From Heligmosomoides polygyrus polygyrus (taxonomy: Eukaryota; Nematoda; Chromadorea; Rhabditida; Heligmosomidae): a stretch of DNA of 64,000 nt. The stretch is from assembly GCA_947396885.1 (NCBI GenBank), contig OX377205.1, positions 76,232,969-76,296,968 of the forward strand, given 5' to 3'. The notes beneath the pieces were generated by a model. That model did not search any database. It saw only the letters and a list, made by a program, of their open reading frames with translations, and was not told where the DNA came from. The position numbers and the translations under genes are program-made. Below, piece after piece: positions 53,901 through 64,000 of the stretch (the stretch's first letter is position 1; each line of letters starts with the position of its first letter).

Positions 53901-55182
53901 TTTCGAGCATGTCCAAAATAGGAAACTATTTTCAATGGTTCAATGCCGAGTTAAACGAATATTTGTGTCGAATAGAGTAGGATATACTGAATAAGTATTA
54001 ATAATAGTAATATGGTAGTACAGATGCGCTCTGCTTTCATCACCGTACTATATAGCAGATATCTCGTGCATGCTCTTAATACATCAGTAGTGATAAGTGC
54101 TAAGTACCGCGCAAAAACTTTCCAAACAAAATGAATGGAGCCTGATAGATAATTTTGCCTACCTTCATAAGCCTTCCCCTAGTATAAATGGACCCATTGG
54201 TCATTCCGCAGGCAATACATGGAAAGGAATGTCGGTACCCGAATTTTCTTCTCCCCATCCTGTATCTACTGACCAATATCATATTCATATCCGAAAAGGA
54301 AATCGCGTCATATCCCACCATATAAGCTATAATACAAAAATTACATCATACATTAGCTATATAACGAAGACGACCGACAACACTGAAAAAAAGAAGAATG
54401 AACGAATTTTATGATAGGAAAGATTGAAATGAGAGGCGTATGCAATTATTCTGGATCAAAAGTAGTCATATCGGCTTCATTTCGTCCGACATCCTCATTT
54501 AATCTGCTTGCCAATTATCTGCTCCCGGCTTCTCTGTCTTGAAATCGCACACTTCTATTTAGCCAACTCCCCCATCGATTTATCTATGTACTACTACCCT
54601 AACAGATTCTGAATTACTACTCCGATAGGAGATAACCTTGATGGGCTAGATTAGGAGCGGACCTGGAGCTGAGTCGACGCGCCTAATGATAAGGGTGACA
54701 ATGTGGCGGTGACTCTAGTTTTGCCCACATGAATATGATGTGCGATAGATATATTTATAATTCCTTATATTTTTATTCATTTTCTCATTTCAGCTATCAA
54801 TTCCGGAGAAAGGAACTTCGGGCTTCGAAATAACTCCTAGAAGCTGTAACGTTACTCGCCGAAAAACCTTCAATGCTTCTGGAACTATAGCGAAATCGAC
54901 ACATTTGTATTACACGTTATAATTTATTTAAACCGTTTGATGACGCTATAGAAGCAGTCACTGAAGCTACTCGATGATGTTGGTAACCATAGATTAGCTT
55001 TCTTGCTCATAGTTAATAGGTAAGGATGGGTCGATTTCCAGCCAAAGAAGGCCGGAATGAAGATGAAAGCTTCAACTTCATAGAGCAATAAACAATATTC
55101 GGAAGCCGGCATTGCGCAACCTATGCGATCGCACCCCTCGGTCATAAGCCGCAAACGACGCAACACGTCGTCCGCTGTACTG
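50916..55182. other. Long stretch without recognisable genes
   Basis: ORFs at 51734-52144 (+), 54097-54414 (+) and 54924-55166 (-) lack motifs and splice context. No SINE or TIR element was matched to families elsewhere in the window. Confidence 0.35.
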
Positions 55183-55186
55183 TTAA

Positions 55187-55450
55187 CCCTTTCACGAAAC
55201 GCGCGGTTTTCAAGTGACTACCGAGTGGGACAGCGCGTATTTTTCCCGCGCGCTGATTAGTTGTATTATTTTATTGCATTATTTGTTAGATATGAAAAAT
55301 AGTAACAAATGAAGTTTCCCATGGACTATTTTGACCGTAGATATTGGCAGACTCAGTGATTAATATTGTATTATTGAATGCTTGACAAAAATCCATGAAC
55401 TATTTTTATGATGGAGTCCGACGACATCGTCGGCCAATATCGTGAAAGGG
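55187..55450. mobile_element. 264-bp piggyBac-type MITE
   Basis: TTAA at 55183-55186 and 55451-55454. Terminal inverted repeats CCCTTTCACGA at left and TCGTGAAAGGG at right. TTAA duplication with CCC ends is the piggyBac hallmark. Non-coding; subterminal GCGCGCGG-type motifs occur on the left only. Confidence 0.9.
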
Positions 55451-55454
55451 TTAA

Positions 55455-57329
55455 GCGAAGTATATGAAGTTAAGAAAGCTACAGAAACACTTCGGTTTTG
55501 AATGCACACCAAATATACAGAGGAGCGATTCAAATTCAGAGAGCGATAGAAGGCTAATACCTTAAATACAAAGCAGAGGTTAGACCTGGTTTTCTGAAAA
55601 TCCTTGAAACGGTGTGACTTTGCAACACACGAGTGAATATGGAAAGAACAATGAGCTTCTTAATATCTGAGGTTTTCTTCGAAATCTTTGAGCATCCTAC
55701 ATGATTTCAGCCTGAATTGAGGTCGAAAGAAGACATTAATCTTTCTTTTTAAGTAAAGGCACAATCTTTCAAACATCTTTCTTCTGCTACACTTTAGAAA
55801 AGCAATTGTTTGATTTCAACAGATCCAGAGGTTGCTGCAATTTCATACCATCTGCGACGGAAATCAGGCTGATATTCATTGAAGTCTTGTCGCTGACCGT
55901 CTCGAAGGCCTTCGACTTTAAAATCGTCTCAATTTCTCAACCAATGAAAGAATAATGCTAGCGAATAAATGAGGAGTTATCCGTTAAAGACGATAAAGAA
56001 AGTAATTGTGAGCAAAGGCGTAGAAACCCCAATAGATTCGATGAGATCTCACGGTTTCAAACCTAGCCAAAAAAGCAGTTTTAGTATGAATTTCTTTCTT
56101 CAGCAATCCCACTTGTTGTATTTCGTTAAGCTGCACTCGCTTTTGAAGCTGACAAACTGTCTACAATCGTAGCACATTTGCTATACCTCTCGTGCTTTGA
56201 TTTCGCCTCCCGGATACTGCATACTGCTTGGCTGTCGTGGCGTAGGTTGGACTGGAAGTCGGTTAGAGGAGCGATGGCCCATATCGCTGCTCTTGCTCGA
56301 AAAGGTTGTGACGTATGAGAAAGGTTTTTCCACGCGAATGCTTTCGAGTGCGTTTTCTTATTTCTGCCTTCCTATTCAACAATAGCCGGCATGAAATGAG
56401 TGACTGATCCTCATGGACTCAGCCTAGCTTTAGGTATCGAAGTGCTGCCATATGTCTGGATCTTTCCATGCTACGTGAGGCCCACAACGTTTTAACTTTC
56501 ATCAAATTCTCATTGGTTGGACAGCCCTTGGATGCGCAAACAACTAACGATGTGACCAACGATAAAACTTATAAAAGTGTTTCAATTAAACTGTTTTTTT
56601 CAGACCTTGCATTGAAAATTCCGACTTACTTTATTCGGCCGCGACGGTTTGTGCCTGTTAAGAAGGCATAAAACTGAGTTGACGTCAAACGAAAAAAAAC
56701 CGAAATGGTGATGAGTCCCATCTCCATAAGTCACTGCCGGCACCGCGCTGACAAGCGGAGTTGCGGTACACCATGCTGTGTGACCTCCAGCCATCCGTAC
56801 ACGACGGAGCACGTCACCCGCCTTAACATTAGGCGTGACATTTAAAACATCACGACAACAATATTTGGAAAACACCTTGCACACCACTTTTTTATTTTAA
56901 ACAATTCGACGAGACAATTAGGCGCACAAGCGAATCCACTTTTCGCAATTTCATGTTGTAAGCACCAGACGCACATTGGTTGGATTGGTTACGGTGAAAT
57001 GAGTACGTGAATCTTACTGAAAACGAGTTTATTCTTGACCTTCAACGAATGAGAGGTCGTGAAGGAAACGTTAGGGGAGGAAAGTGGTCAATTTGCAAAC
57101 TTGCTGCAAACTAAACGTAATTTCGAATTTGAATGCTAATTTATTTTAATTTGCATGCTCAAGCGACTGACAAGACTTTTTCGGTAGAACGCATCAAATT
57201 GGCACCGTCAAGTTAGGTGTCGGCCGTGCAGGTACGGACATGCGCCTTATTCGACGCCACACCTTCAGTAAACATGCTTAGAATGATTCTTTGGGGTTGA
57301 AGACGTGTTTGCTGTTGTGGGGATGTAAG
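55455..57329. other. No recognisable gene
   Basis: Short ORFs at 55969-56172, 56197-56385 and a minus ORF at 56600-56887 show no motif. Nothing else identified. Confidence 0.35.
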
Positions 57330-57645
57330 AAAGATGTTGTTCAGGCTAGGCGAGGGACTACGGGATGTGGCCCATACAAGCTGCTCGTGCGAAAACAACT
57401 CTCGTCTCTCAGGGGGAGCCCGCAGTTGGGTTCTGCGCTCTTCGAGCGCAGAAGTGCATACAGCTAGAAAAGCCCGCAAAACGCCAGAAAATTGTGACAA
57501 TTTGAAAACGTCAAGGCGTCTGAAATCTAAACCAATCAGTTGAAATGCAAAAACGCCGCAACGCGTAGAATGGAACCACTGACCCCCTCACAACGCCACT
57601 ATCCATTGCGCCATGAGCCGCCATCGCGGCGTGCGACGTCTTTCT
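57330..57645 (-). mobile_element. tRNA-Arg-like SINE, family S2 (copy 4)
   Basis: On the minus strand the head GGCTCATGGCGCAATGGATA (57601-57620) is a good tRNA-Arg-like start. GTGGTTCCATTCT follows, then GCGTTTTTGCATTTCAACTG and ATTGGTTTAGATTTCAGACG. The body ends near CAAGCTGCTCGTGCGAAAAC (plus-strand sense, 57378-57397), shared with 43150-43170. Confidence 0.7.
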
Positions 57646-58189
57646 TCGTGCGCTTCAATCGAATGTCCACGGGGCGCTGGCGCAGCCCACGTGTGCAGCG
57701 CGTCGAAAAATGTGTGCTCCAGCTCCAACTGCATGGCGCTCTTATGCCATGCTTCTACTCCGACATCGTTCCAGTTAGCAATTCAATGTTTTCTATGCAA
57801 GCCTGCTATCAATTCGCTCGCCCCAAGGCGGGCTTGAGATCGAGTCTACTCTGACGGCAAGACCGACGCTGCTTCAGACGACATCCGCCGAGTACTGCCG
57901 TCGCGTGAATACGACGACTGTTGGCATTAAACATTCGTATTAAAGTGTATTGAAAAGCTTCACTTCAAGCAAAAACGGTAAGACAAATATGCCTGCTAGG
58001 TGAGTAAACTGAAAAATACCAACAATATGTCCAAATAATATAGAATCCAAAATACTCGTACCAATGCGCACCTCTTACAAGAAAAATCAGAAAAGCAGAA
58101 ATTGCAACACCGCGGCGAATTAATAAGGGGTAGAAGTATGGCTAAAACAAGGACCATCACAAATATTAGCTAGTCTCATCCTCGTATTC
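57646..58189. other. No recognisable gene
   Basis: Overlapping ORFs at 57540-57854 are continuations of SINE sequence. Nothing else. Confidence 0.35.
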
Positions 58190-60690
58190 ACTTAAAGTAG
58201 AAAATTGATGAAATTGAAATTGAAAAAGATGAAATTTCCATCGTCAAAGGGACAGAAAACATTCTCGCCTTGTGTACAATCTTCATGCGCCCAAACTCCG
58301 CAACGATTGCATTTTAGCCAGTGGGTAGTGGTTAAATCCGACGGCTTCTCTGGGTCTCTCCGGCATACATGCATTGAATTCATCCTTCTCGAAACAACTT
58401 GCTGGAGCGACGTTCTCCTTCCCACTGGCTTTCTTTTTGATAGCGCTCCTCTAAAATAGGGCAGTGTATCAAATCATTTATAATACATAGTAAGATAAGG
58501 GATTGCAACCAATTGTCAAACTTACTCGTTTGGGAAACACTTACATTTTAGAACTTTCTGACGGGCGATGAGCGGCGAAGTCTCCCCCGAAGTGGCAGGT
58601 CAACTCGACGAACTAAATGGGCTCGAAGTGGCTTCTTGCACTTTTCAAGAAGGACACGGTCGGAGCTGCATTTCAATTTCCTCACGTCCTCAAGAATCCC
58701 CTGCAGATGTCGTTGTACCTCATCGTTAGGAATTTTCGACAACTTTATAGCATTTACTCTCACAGCGGCGATGTTCTGAAACCAATTTCCGTCAGAAAAT
58801 CATCCATAAACCGGCAAATAACAGCACACCCACCATTTCGATTTCTTGCACAATGTTGTTATTGGCATCTATCATGTCCGTGGTGGATCGTGCGACCGAC
58901 GGTTCTGCTTCTCTTGCTGCTTCAAATGGAGTAGTGGTATGAGCGTCCTCGCCTTCTTGTGTAGCTGTGACACTGACATCTGTTATTACACCTGAACAAG
59001 ATACATTCATCGAACACATCATTACTTCAGTCCATGCCCCTCTCCCTTATGGTAACTGCACAGCCTGTGCATCACTTTCACAGCTGCATCGAAAACCATA
59101 CCCGCAAGCGAAACAGGAACCTTTTCCACAATGGTTGTTGTGCTGTAATGTTGAAATTATTATTCCGCAATTCCTAAAGTCAAAATTAGTAATAGTTGCA
59201 GTTGCGTGGCAGCTGCAGTTTCTTGCATTACAGTGTACGTGAAGGTACCGTCTTTCACTTCCCATTCACCAGGCCGTACTCAGCGGACATCCTCCCAATT
59301 TTTTCCAAAGCGACGCGCCGCTAGATCATGAAACCGATGTTGTTGTTTCAAACGATAGCGTCCTTCGACTATTCCTCTCTCCATCTAATTTTGGCTTCTT
59401 TCTCGTCCGCATATTTGGCCTAGAGTTAGGCAGTTCGTGCTTCAAAAGTTTATGAAAGCGCTCCACAAGCATCGAGATATTCATGCATGTTTCATCTCGA
59501 AAACAAACGCCCCACGCGGCGCACGCGATTACTCCTAAGCAGTTCATATATAGAGTATACTCCGTCGTATATGCTCCATTAAATGATCGCACCACTCACC
59601 ATGTGTTTTCCGTATATGCACACATCTCCTTTTCTCCAAGTTCTTGGAGAAGGGTGATTAGCGATGATATTTCATAGCAAATTCATTCCTATCTGACGTG
59701 CGACATAGCGATCTTACTTCATTAACAATCATATCCGTGCGAGATTTCTATAAAGATTTCTATAAAGGAAAACGGGTGAGTACGGCCATCCTGTGACAAC
59801 TTTGAAGAGAACTACTCATAAAACTTCCAGAGATATGACCTACATCCTTCAGCTTTGAACGGCAATTGCGCTTTAGCGACTGAAGCACGTGAAAACAACA
59901 AATCAGTTTCGATGTTGGAAACGTACGCAGAAATACATCGAAAAAAAACTGTTTGTATCATTACTCATAAAAAAGTTCGTCGTGAACGAAGGTATGAGCG
60001 CTTTTATCTCGTGGAATAACTGTCCGACCTCCTTCTCGGTCATCCTAAATTTTGCCGACTTAACAAACCAAAAATGAGATATGAGATGAAAAACCAAGAA
60101 CAAAAGCACTTGTGCGACAAAAGATAAGCAGCTGGTAGTCCCCTGTCCAACTCGTCTGCAACTATAATAGTCGCTAGCCGCAGAGTGTGCGGAGTAAGAT
60201 TGAAGGTGTCATCTATGGCTATTCATCGAGGAGTGTAGCGTTCCAACTATGTTTTCTGGAGTGGCGTTATTATGACTAAATGTAATAGTTGAAGGTCGAA
60301 GTCAGTGTCACAACAACCGCTTGCCCTTACCCATTACAAAACCGTTGTGCTTTCTGATGCTGTATAAAGCCTAATGCCGTCATCGACGTCTCCTTCTTCT
60401 ACTCGAATTAGTAACGATTCGAGATCAATTTCTTGTTTCCGGCCAGGTTCGATCCCATTTCAAATTGCAATTTTTCAGAAGCACAAGCCATTGCAAAAAA
60501 AAGGACCCGACTTAAAGGGTTGGCAATAATACCTCACGTCCGCCGCTGTGGTGTAAGATGCTCGTCGTTTTGAGTTTTCATCACGACCGCAAATTTTTTA
60601 ATGTTCGGTTAACACCAGATCCATCTTGCAGTAGTGAAACTATGAACGCTTCTGAATTTTTGTCAATACTCAAAAGAGCAGTCGTTTCCT
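58190..60690 (-). pseudogene. Mutator-like (MULE) transposase, decayed
   Basis: Minus-strand pieces in family order: AIDDTFNLTPHTLRLATIIV with ADELDRGLPAAYLLS (about 60216-60120; first catalytic Asp region), HEIKALIPSFTTNFFMSNDT (about 60020-59960; second Asp), AWGVCFRDETCMNISMLVER then FHKLLKHE (about 59510-59435; catalytic Glu region), a SWIM-like zinc segment NCSCHATATI...HCGKGSCFACGYGFRCSC (59225-59070), a helical NDEVQRHLQGILEDVRKLKC (about 58730), and a C-terminal WLKCNRCGVWAHEDCT (about 58320). Frames shift several times and stops occur. Terminal repeats were not found. Confidence 0.75.
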
Positions 60691-60841
60691 AATGGCCACA
60701 ATGAGTGTGACAGTAGGTGACGGCAATACAGTTCGGCTCCTCAATTACCTAAATTGGAATGCGACGTCAAAGGAAAAATAGGATCTATTTTAGTGAGAGC
60801 GAGGCACTTCATTCCATCAGATTGTCAACGGCAAACCAATG

Positions 60842-63800
60842 CAGGGTCAAGCGTGGGGTTAGATTTTTGCTGGAAATTTACTACCCCCCCCCCTCAGAAG
60901 CGGAATTCGTTCGACCCCCTTCCTCTCTCTTCCACTGTTCTAGTTCTTGTATTTCTTGATTTTTTCAAAGTTTCTTGTGCACTTTGGACTCTTTAATAGA
61001 TTCTTCTCTTCAGGTGCGGCTTTTGCACTGAAGGAAACAATGAAACGAGCTCCCTTAACAATACATGATTTCAAAACACAATAAAATTCTTTAAAATTTT
61101 GAATGCTATTTTCGACACTTCAAAACAAAAATTTTCTGGTAGCAGTCTTCCAATCATCACTGTTCAATTTATGCAGTTTTTTTTTTCAGGACGTCGTGGA
61201 CACGGAACATTCTTCTATCTGAAGGAGCGATGTTTGCATCTGAAATTGTGCTCTGAAATTGTGTTATATAAAATGTTGAGTATTACTTTCTGACGACGAC
61301 TTAATTGCTTTCCTTACAAATTTTTTGAGGCGTTCATCGAATCGATTATGGAGCGGAAAAACGAAGGATGGACGATGAACTTCCCTATGGAAATAAAGTT
61401 CTCCCATCCTAAGTAAACGTCATAAAAAACGAAAATGAAGCTACATAAACCTAAGCTCTGTACATGATACAGCAAAACAATGTGATTCTCCGCAGCATTG
61501 ACGGAACTGCGATGATGGTACGATTAGGATGGATCGTAAGCAAAATTCTCGTTTTCCATCAAAAAAAAATATTTTTTAGCCGAAGCAGACCACACATACA
61601 AAATTCTGCCACAAAAACTTCCAAGTCTTGATTAATGTACACTGAAAGATCATGATTTTCTGGATCGAACAGGATGAGTCGTCCTCCGGTCGACTTTGCA
61701 CCAACGTCATCGGAGCATAAACTTGAACGTTCACAAAAAGGTTCATAACTCGGTAAGCTTTTTGAATTTCGGAGACTGCTCTAGCTTTTGAAAACTAGAA
61801 GAAAAATTCTTTCCACCATGTAAAACCCGTTTTCAAAAAAAGGTTTTTCATGCGCGGCGGACGGTTCAATTTTTGAGCGAAAAAAATTGAAGTGACTACA
61901 CAAAAATGCTCATAACTCGATAAGTTTTTCGAAGTTTCGAAATCCTGCTAGCTTTTCAGTATACAATTTTCAGAAACTACAAGAGAAGTCCTTTCCCGCC
62001 ATGTAATAATCAATTTCCAAAAAAGCAGTCTTCATGCTCGGCAAGAGGGGTGTAATTTCTGGTCCATTTCGCAAAAATACGTACCGAAAATCGAACCCCC
62101 TGCCCCGCAGACCCCTTTCTTGGAAATCAGTTCTTACATGGTTAGAGAGCACATTTGCTCTATTTTTTAACGGCTGAGCGGGATTTTTGATTTTCGAAAA
62201 ATTAGCCGAGATATGATCAATTTTCTGAAGTCGTAAACTGAATCTCGGATCTACCGTTCACCGTTGTCATCGGAGCGATCTCACAAAAATATTCAAAACT
62301 CGACTAATTTATCGAAGCTCAAAAATTGCTTTAGCTTTTCTGAAAGTTATGTGTTTTTGTGAGATCACTTCGATGATGACGGTGAACGGTCGATCCGAGA
62401 TTTAGTTCAGAATTTCGAAAATTGATCATATCTCGGCTAATTTTTCGAAAATCAAAAATCCCTCTATCCCATCAAAAAATAGAGCAAATGTGCTCTCTAA
62501 CCATATAAGAACTGATTTCCAAGAAAGGGGTCTTCATGTGGGGCAAGAGGGGTTCGATTTTCGGTACGTATTTGTGCGAAATGGACCAGAAATTACACCC
62601 CTCTTGCCGAGCATGAAGACTCCATCTTTGGAAATTGATTCTTAAATACCAAAAAAGAACTTTTCTTCTAGTTTTTGATAAGTTAACGGCATTTTGAAAC
62701 CTCTAAAAGCTTATCGAGTTATGAGCATTTTTGTGTAGTCCCTTCAATTTTTTTCGCTCAAAAATTGAACCGTCCGCCGCGCATGAAGAACCTTTTTTTA
62801 AAATGGATTTTACATGGTGGAAAGAGATTTTCCTCTAGTTTTCGAAAAGCTAGAGCAGTCTCCGAAATTCAAAAAGCTTACCGAGTTATGAACCTTTTTG
62901 TGAACGTTCAAGTTTATGCTCCGATGACGTTGGTGCAAAGTCGACCGGAGGACGACTCATCCTGTTCAATCCAGAAAATCATGATCTTTCAGTGTACATT
63001 AATCAAGACTCGGAAGTTTTTGTGACAGAATTTTATTCATATGGGTGGTCTGCTTCGGCTAAAAAATAATTTTTCATGGAAAACGAGAATTTTGCATATG
63101 ATCTCTCCTAATCATATTATCATCAAGAAAGCTTAGTTCTTTCCTGTATAGTAGACACGATTTAAAAGTTTATATGACACAGTTCCACTCTCTGTCCTTC
63201 TTTCCTTCAGAAGGCAGAAAAGTTTTTTCCGCGAAGAGTCCATCCATCCTTCAATTGCGGTCGATCACGTCAGAGAACGCAGTAGCCGCAAGCAAACTGC
63301 TATAGCTCGAAGATCTTTGGAGCTTCTAAAAAAATTCACAAAGTTTTAATAAGTCTGGGTTCTATGTGTCAAAACAGGTGTTTTAAAACTAACATCTTCC
63401 ATGTGATTAGAATATGTGATTATTCCATGTGGTTTGGGTCGATATTTTTTTCGGCAAATGACGCTAAATCAAGATCAAATAGAAGATCGTTTCAGAAAAA
63501 CATAGATTTATCACTGTGGGTCAAATGGGCTTAAAATTCTATAGGGTACGATTTCACTTTCAGGCGCTGTTTCCTGCAGAAGAGAGAAAATTCTACTCGA
63601 GGGAAGTCCGTCTTTCAGTTGCCATTCCTTCATCAATTCGAAGAGTGCTTCAAAAATCTTGTAGGGAAAGTTCTTAGGTCGTTCTTAGTAAATGACTTTT
63701 AAAATTGTATAGAGCGCAATTTTGGAAGTATATGTCCTGCAGATAGAAAATTCCATCTTCATGACCTCCTGGCAAAAACTGAAAAAACGAAAGCCTCTCA

Positions 63801-64000
63801 CTGACTCTAAATCTGCGAACAGGAAATCTTTATTCTTCACTGTAACTATTTTTTGATATTCAACTTTTTACTCTAGGAAACGCGATGCTTGTATGTATCC
63901 GCATGGTCGCAGCCACACCTGGAAAAAATAACTTATTAAAAGATGCAATCATCTAAAAACTTGAAATTAGAGAGAAACCTCTGCCAAAACCTAGAGAGTA
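60842..64000. mobile_element. Second copy of the 3.6-kb fold-back family, cut by the window end
   Basis: Starts CAGGGTCAAGCGTGGGGTTA, matching the termini of the 12046-15680 element. It includes the shared GGACGTCGTGGACACGGAAC block (61191-61210; GGAAGTCATGGACGCGACAG in copy 1). The palindrome centre is near 62318, flanked by CGATCTCACAAAAAT / TTTTGTGAGATCACTTCG. The right arm runs to the window end, where GCCACACCTGG (63914-63924) mirrors the left-arm CAGGTGCGGC (61013-61022). About 170-180 bp should remain beyond. Left flank (potential 8-bp duplication): AACCAATG, 60834-60841. Confidence 0.88.
61740..62910. repeat. Internal ~170-bp units in the second fold-back
   Basis: CATAACTCGGTAAGCTTTTT (about 61745) and CATAACTCGATAAGTTTTTC (about 61913), with CTTCATGCTCGGC/TTCATGCGCGGCGG boxes between, then their inverses from about 62610 to 62895. 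Spacing is about 168 bp. Same organisation as in the first copy. Confidence 0.7.

Noticed and set aside
61970..63025. ORFs in the second fold-back copy
   Set aside because: Same reason as in the first copy: arm repeats read in frame by chance.
1..64000. CRISPR arrays, operons, ribosome binding sites, prokaryotic origins
   Set aside because: The sequence is eukaryotic: non-LTR retrotransposons, SINEs and splice-like signals, no compact gene arrangement. Repeats are dispersed or inverted and not spacer-separated.

Overview
This is eukaryotic, gene-poor, AT-rich DNA. The resident element families suggest a nematode, most likely a parasitic strongylid such as a hookworm (inference): RTE and CR1-type non-LTR elements, Tc4/Tc5-type fold-back DNA transposons with a CTNAG target, mariners and several tRNA-derived SINEs. 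I see no intact host gene. Nearly everything recognisable is a decayed or nested transposable element. The few host-gene candidates are a possible terminal exon at 28540-28746, a possible PHD-finger exon near 40590-40730, and some unassigned ORFs.

Layout: 0.3-3.6 kb holds a SINE and a mariner broken by a small TIR element and a 1-kb palindrome. 5.4-6.5 kb is a 5'-truncated RTE with a 13-bp target duplication, followed by SINE fragments. 10.9-21.2 kb is a nest: a plus-strand CR1-like element was hit by a SINE and by a full-length minus-strand RTE, and the RTE was hit by a 3.6-kb fold-back element. 22.1-26.0 kb carries a Penelope-type GIY-YIG end, a mariner end, and two opposed pieces of a second RTE lineage, one holding a 206-bp MITE. 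A tRNA-Gly(GCC)-like sequence lies at 26.8 kb. 29.0-32.4 kb is a nearly complete minus-strand CR1-like element with ORF1 and ORF2. 32.8-39.6 kb holds two relics of one reverse-transcriptase lineage, one split by a CR1 tail and the other by a Tc4/Tc5-type fold-back, with a 1.6-kb TIR element between them. 39.9-49.1 kb carries MITEs, two SINE families, a palindromic mariner MITE and two LTR-retrotransposon remnants. 49.5-57.7 kb is mostly unrecognised, with a mariner piece and a piggyBac-type MITE. 58.2-60.7 kb is a decayed Mutator-like transposase. 60.8 kb to the end is a second copy of the 3.6-kb fold-back family, cut by the window edge.

The strongest result is exact bookkeeping of insertions: target-site duplications let the insertion order be read and the interrupted reading frames be followed across the breaks. 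The least expected feature is how many unrelated DNA-transposon groups here (hAT-like, Tc4/Tc5-like, mariner) exist as long, near-complete palindromes. The 3.6-kb family looks uncharacterised to me, but no database search was possible.
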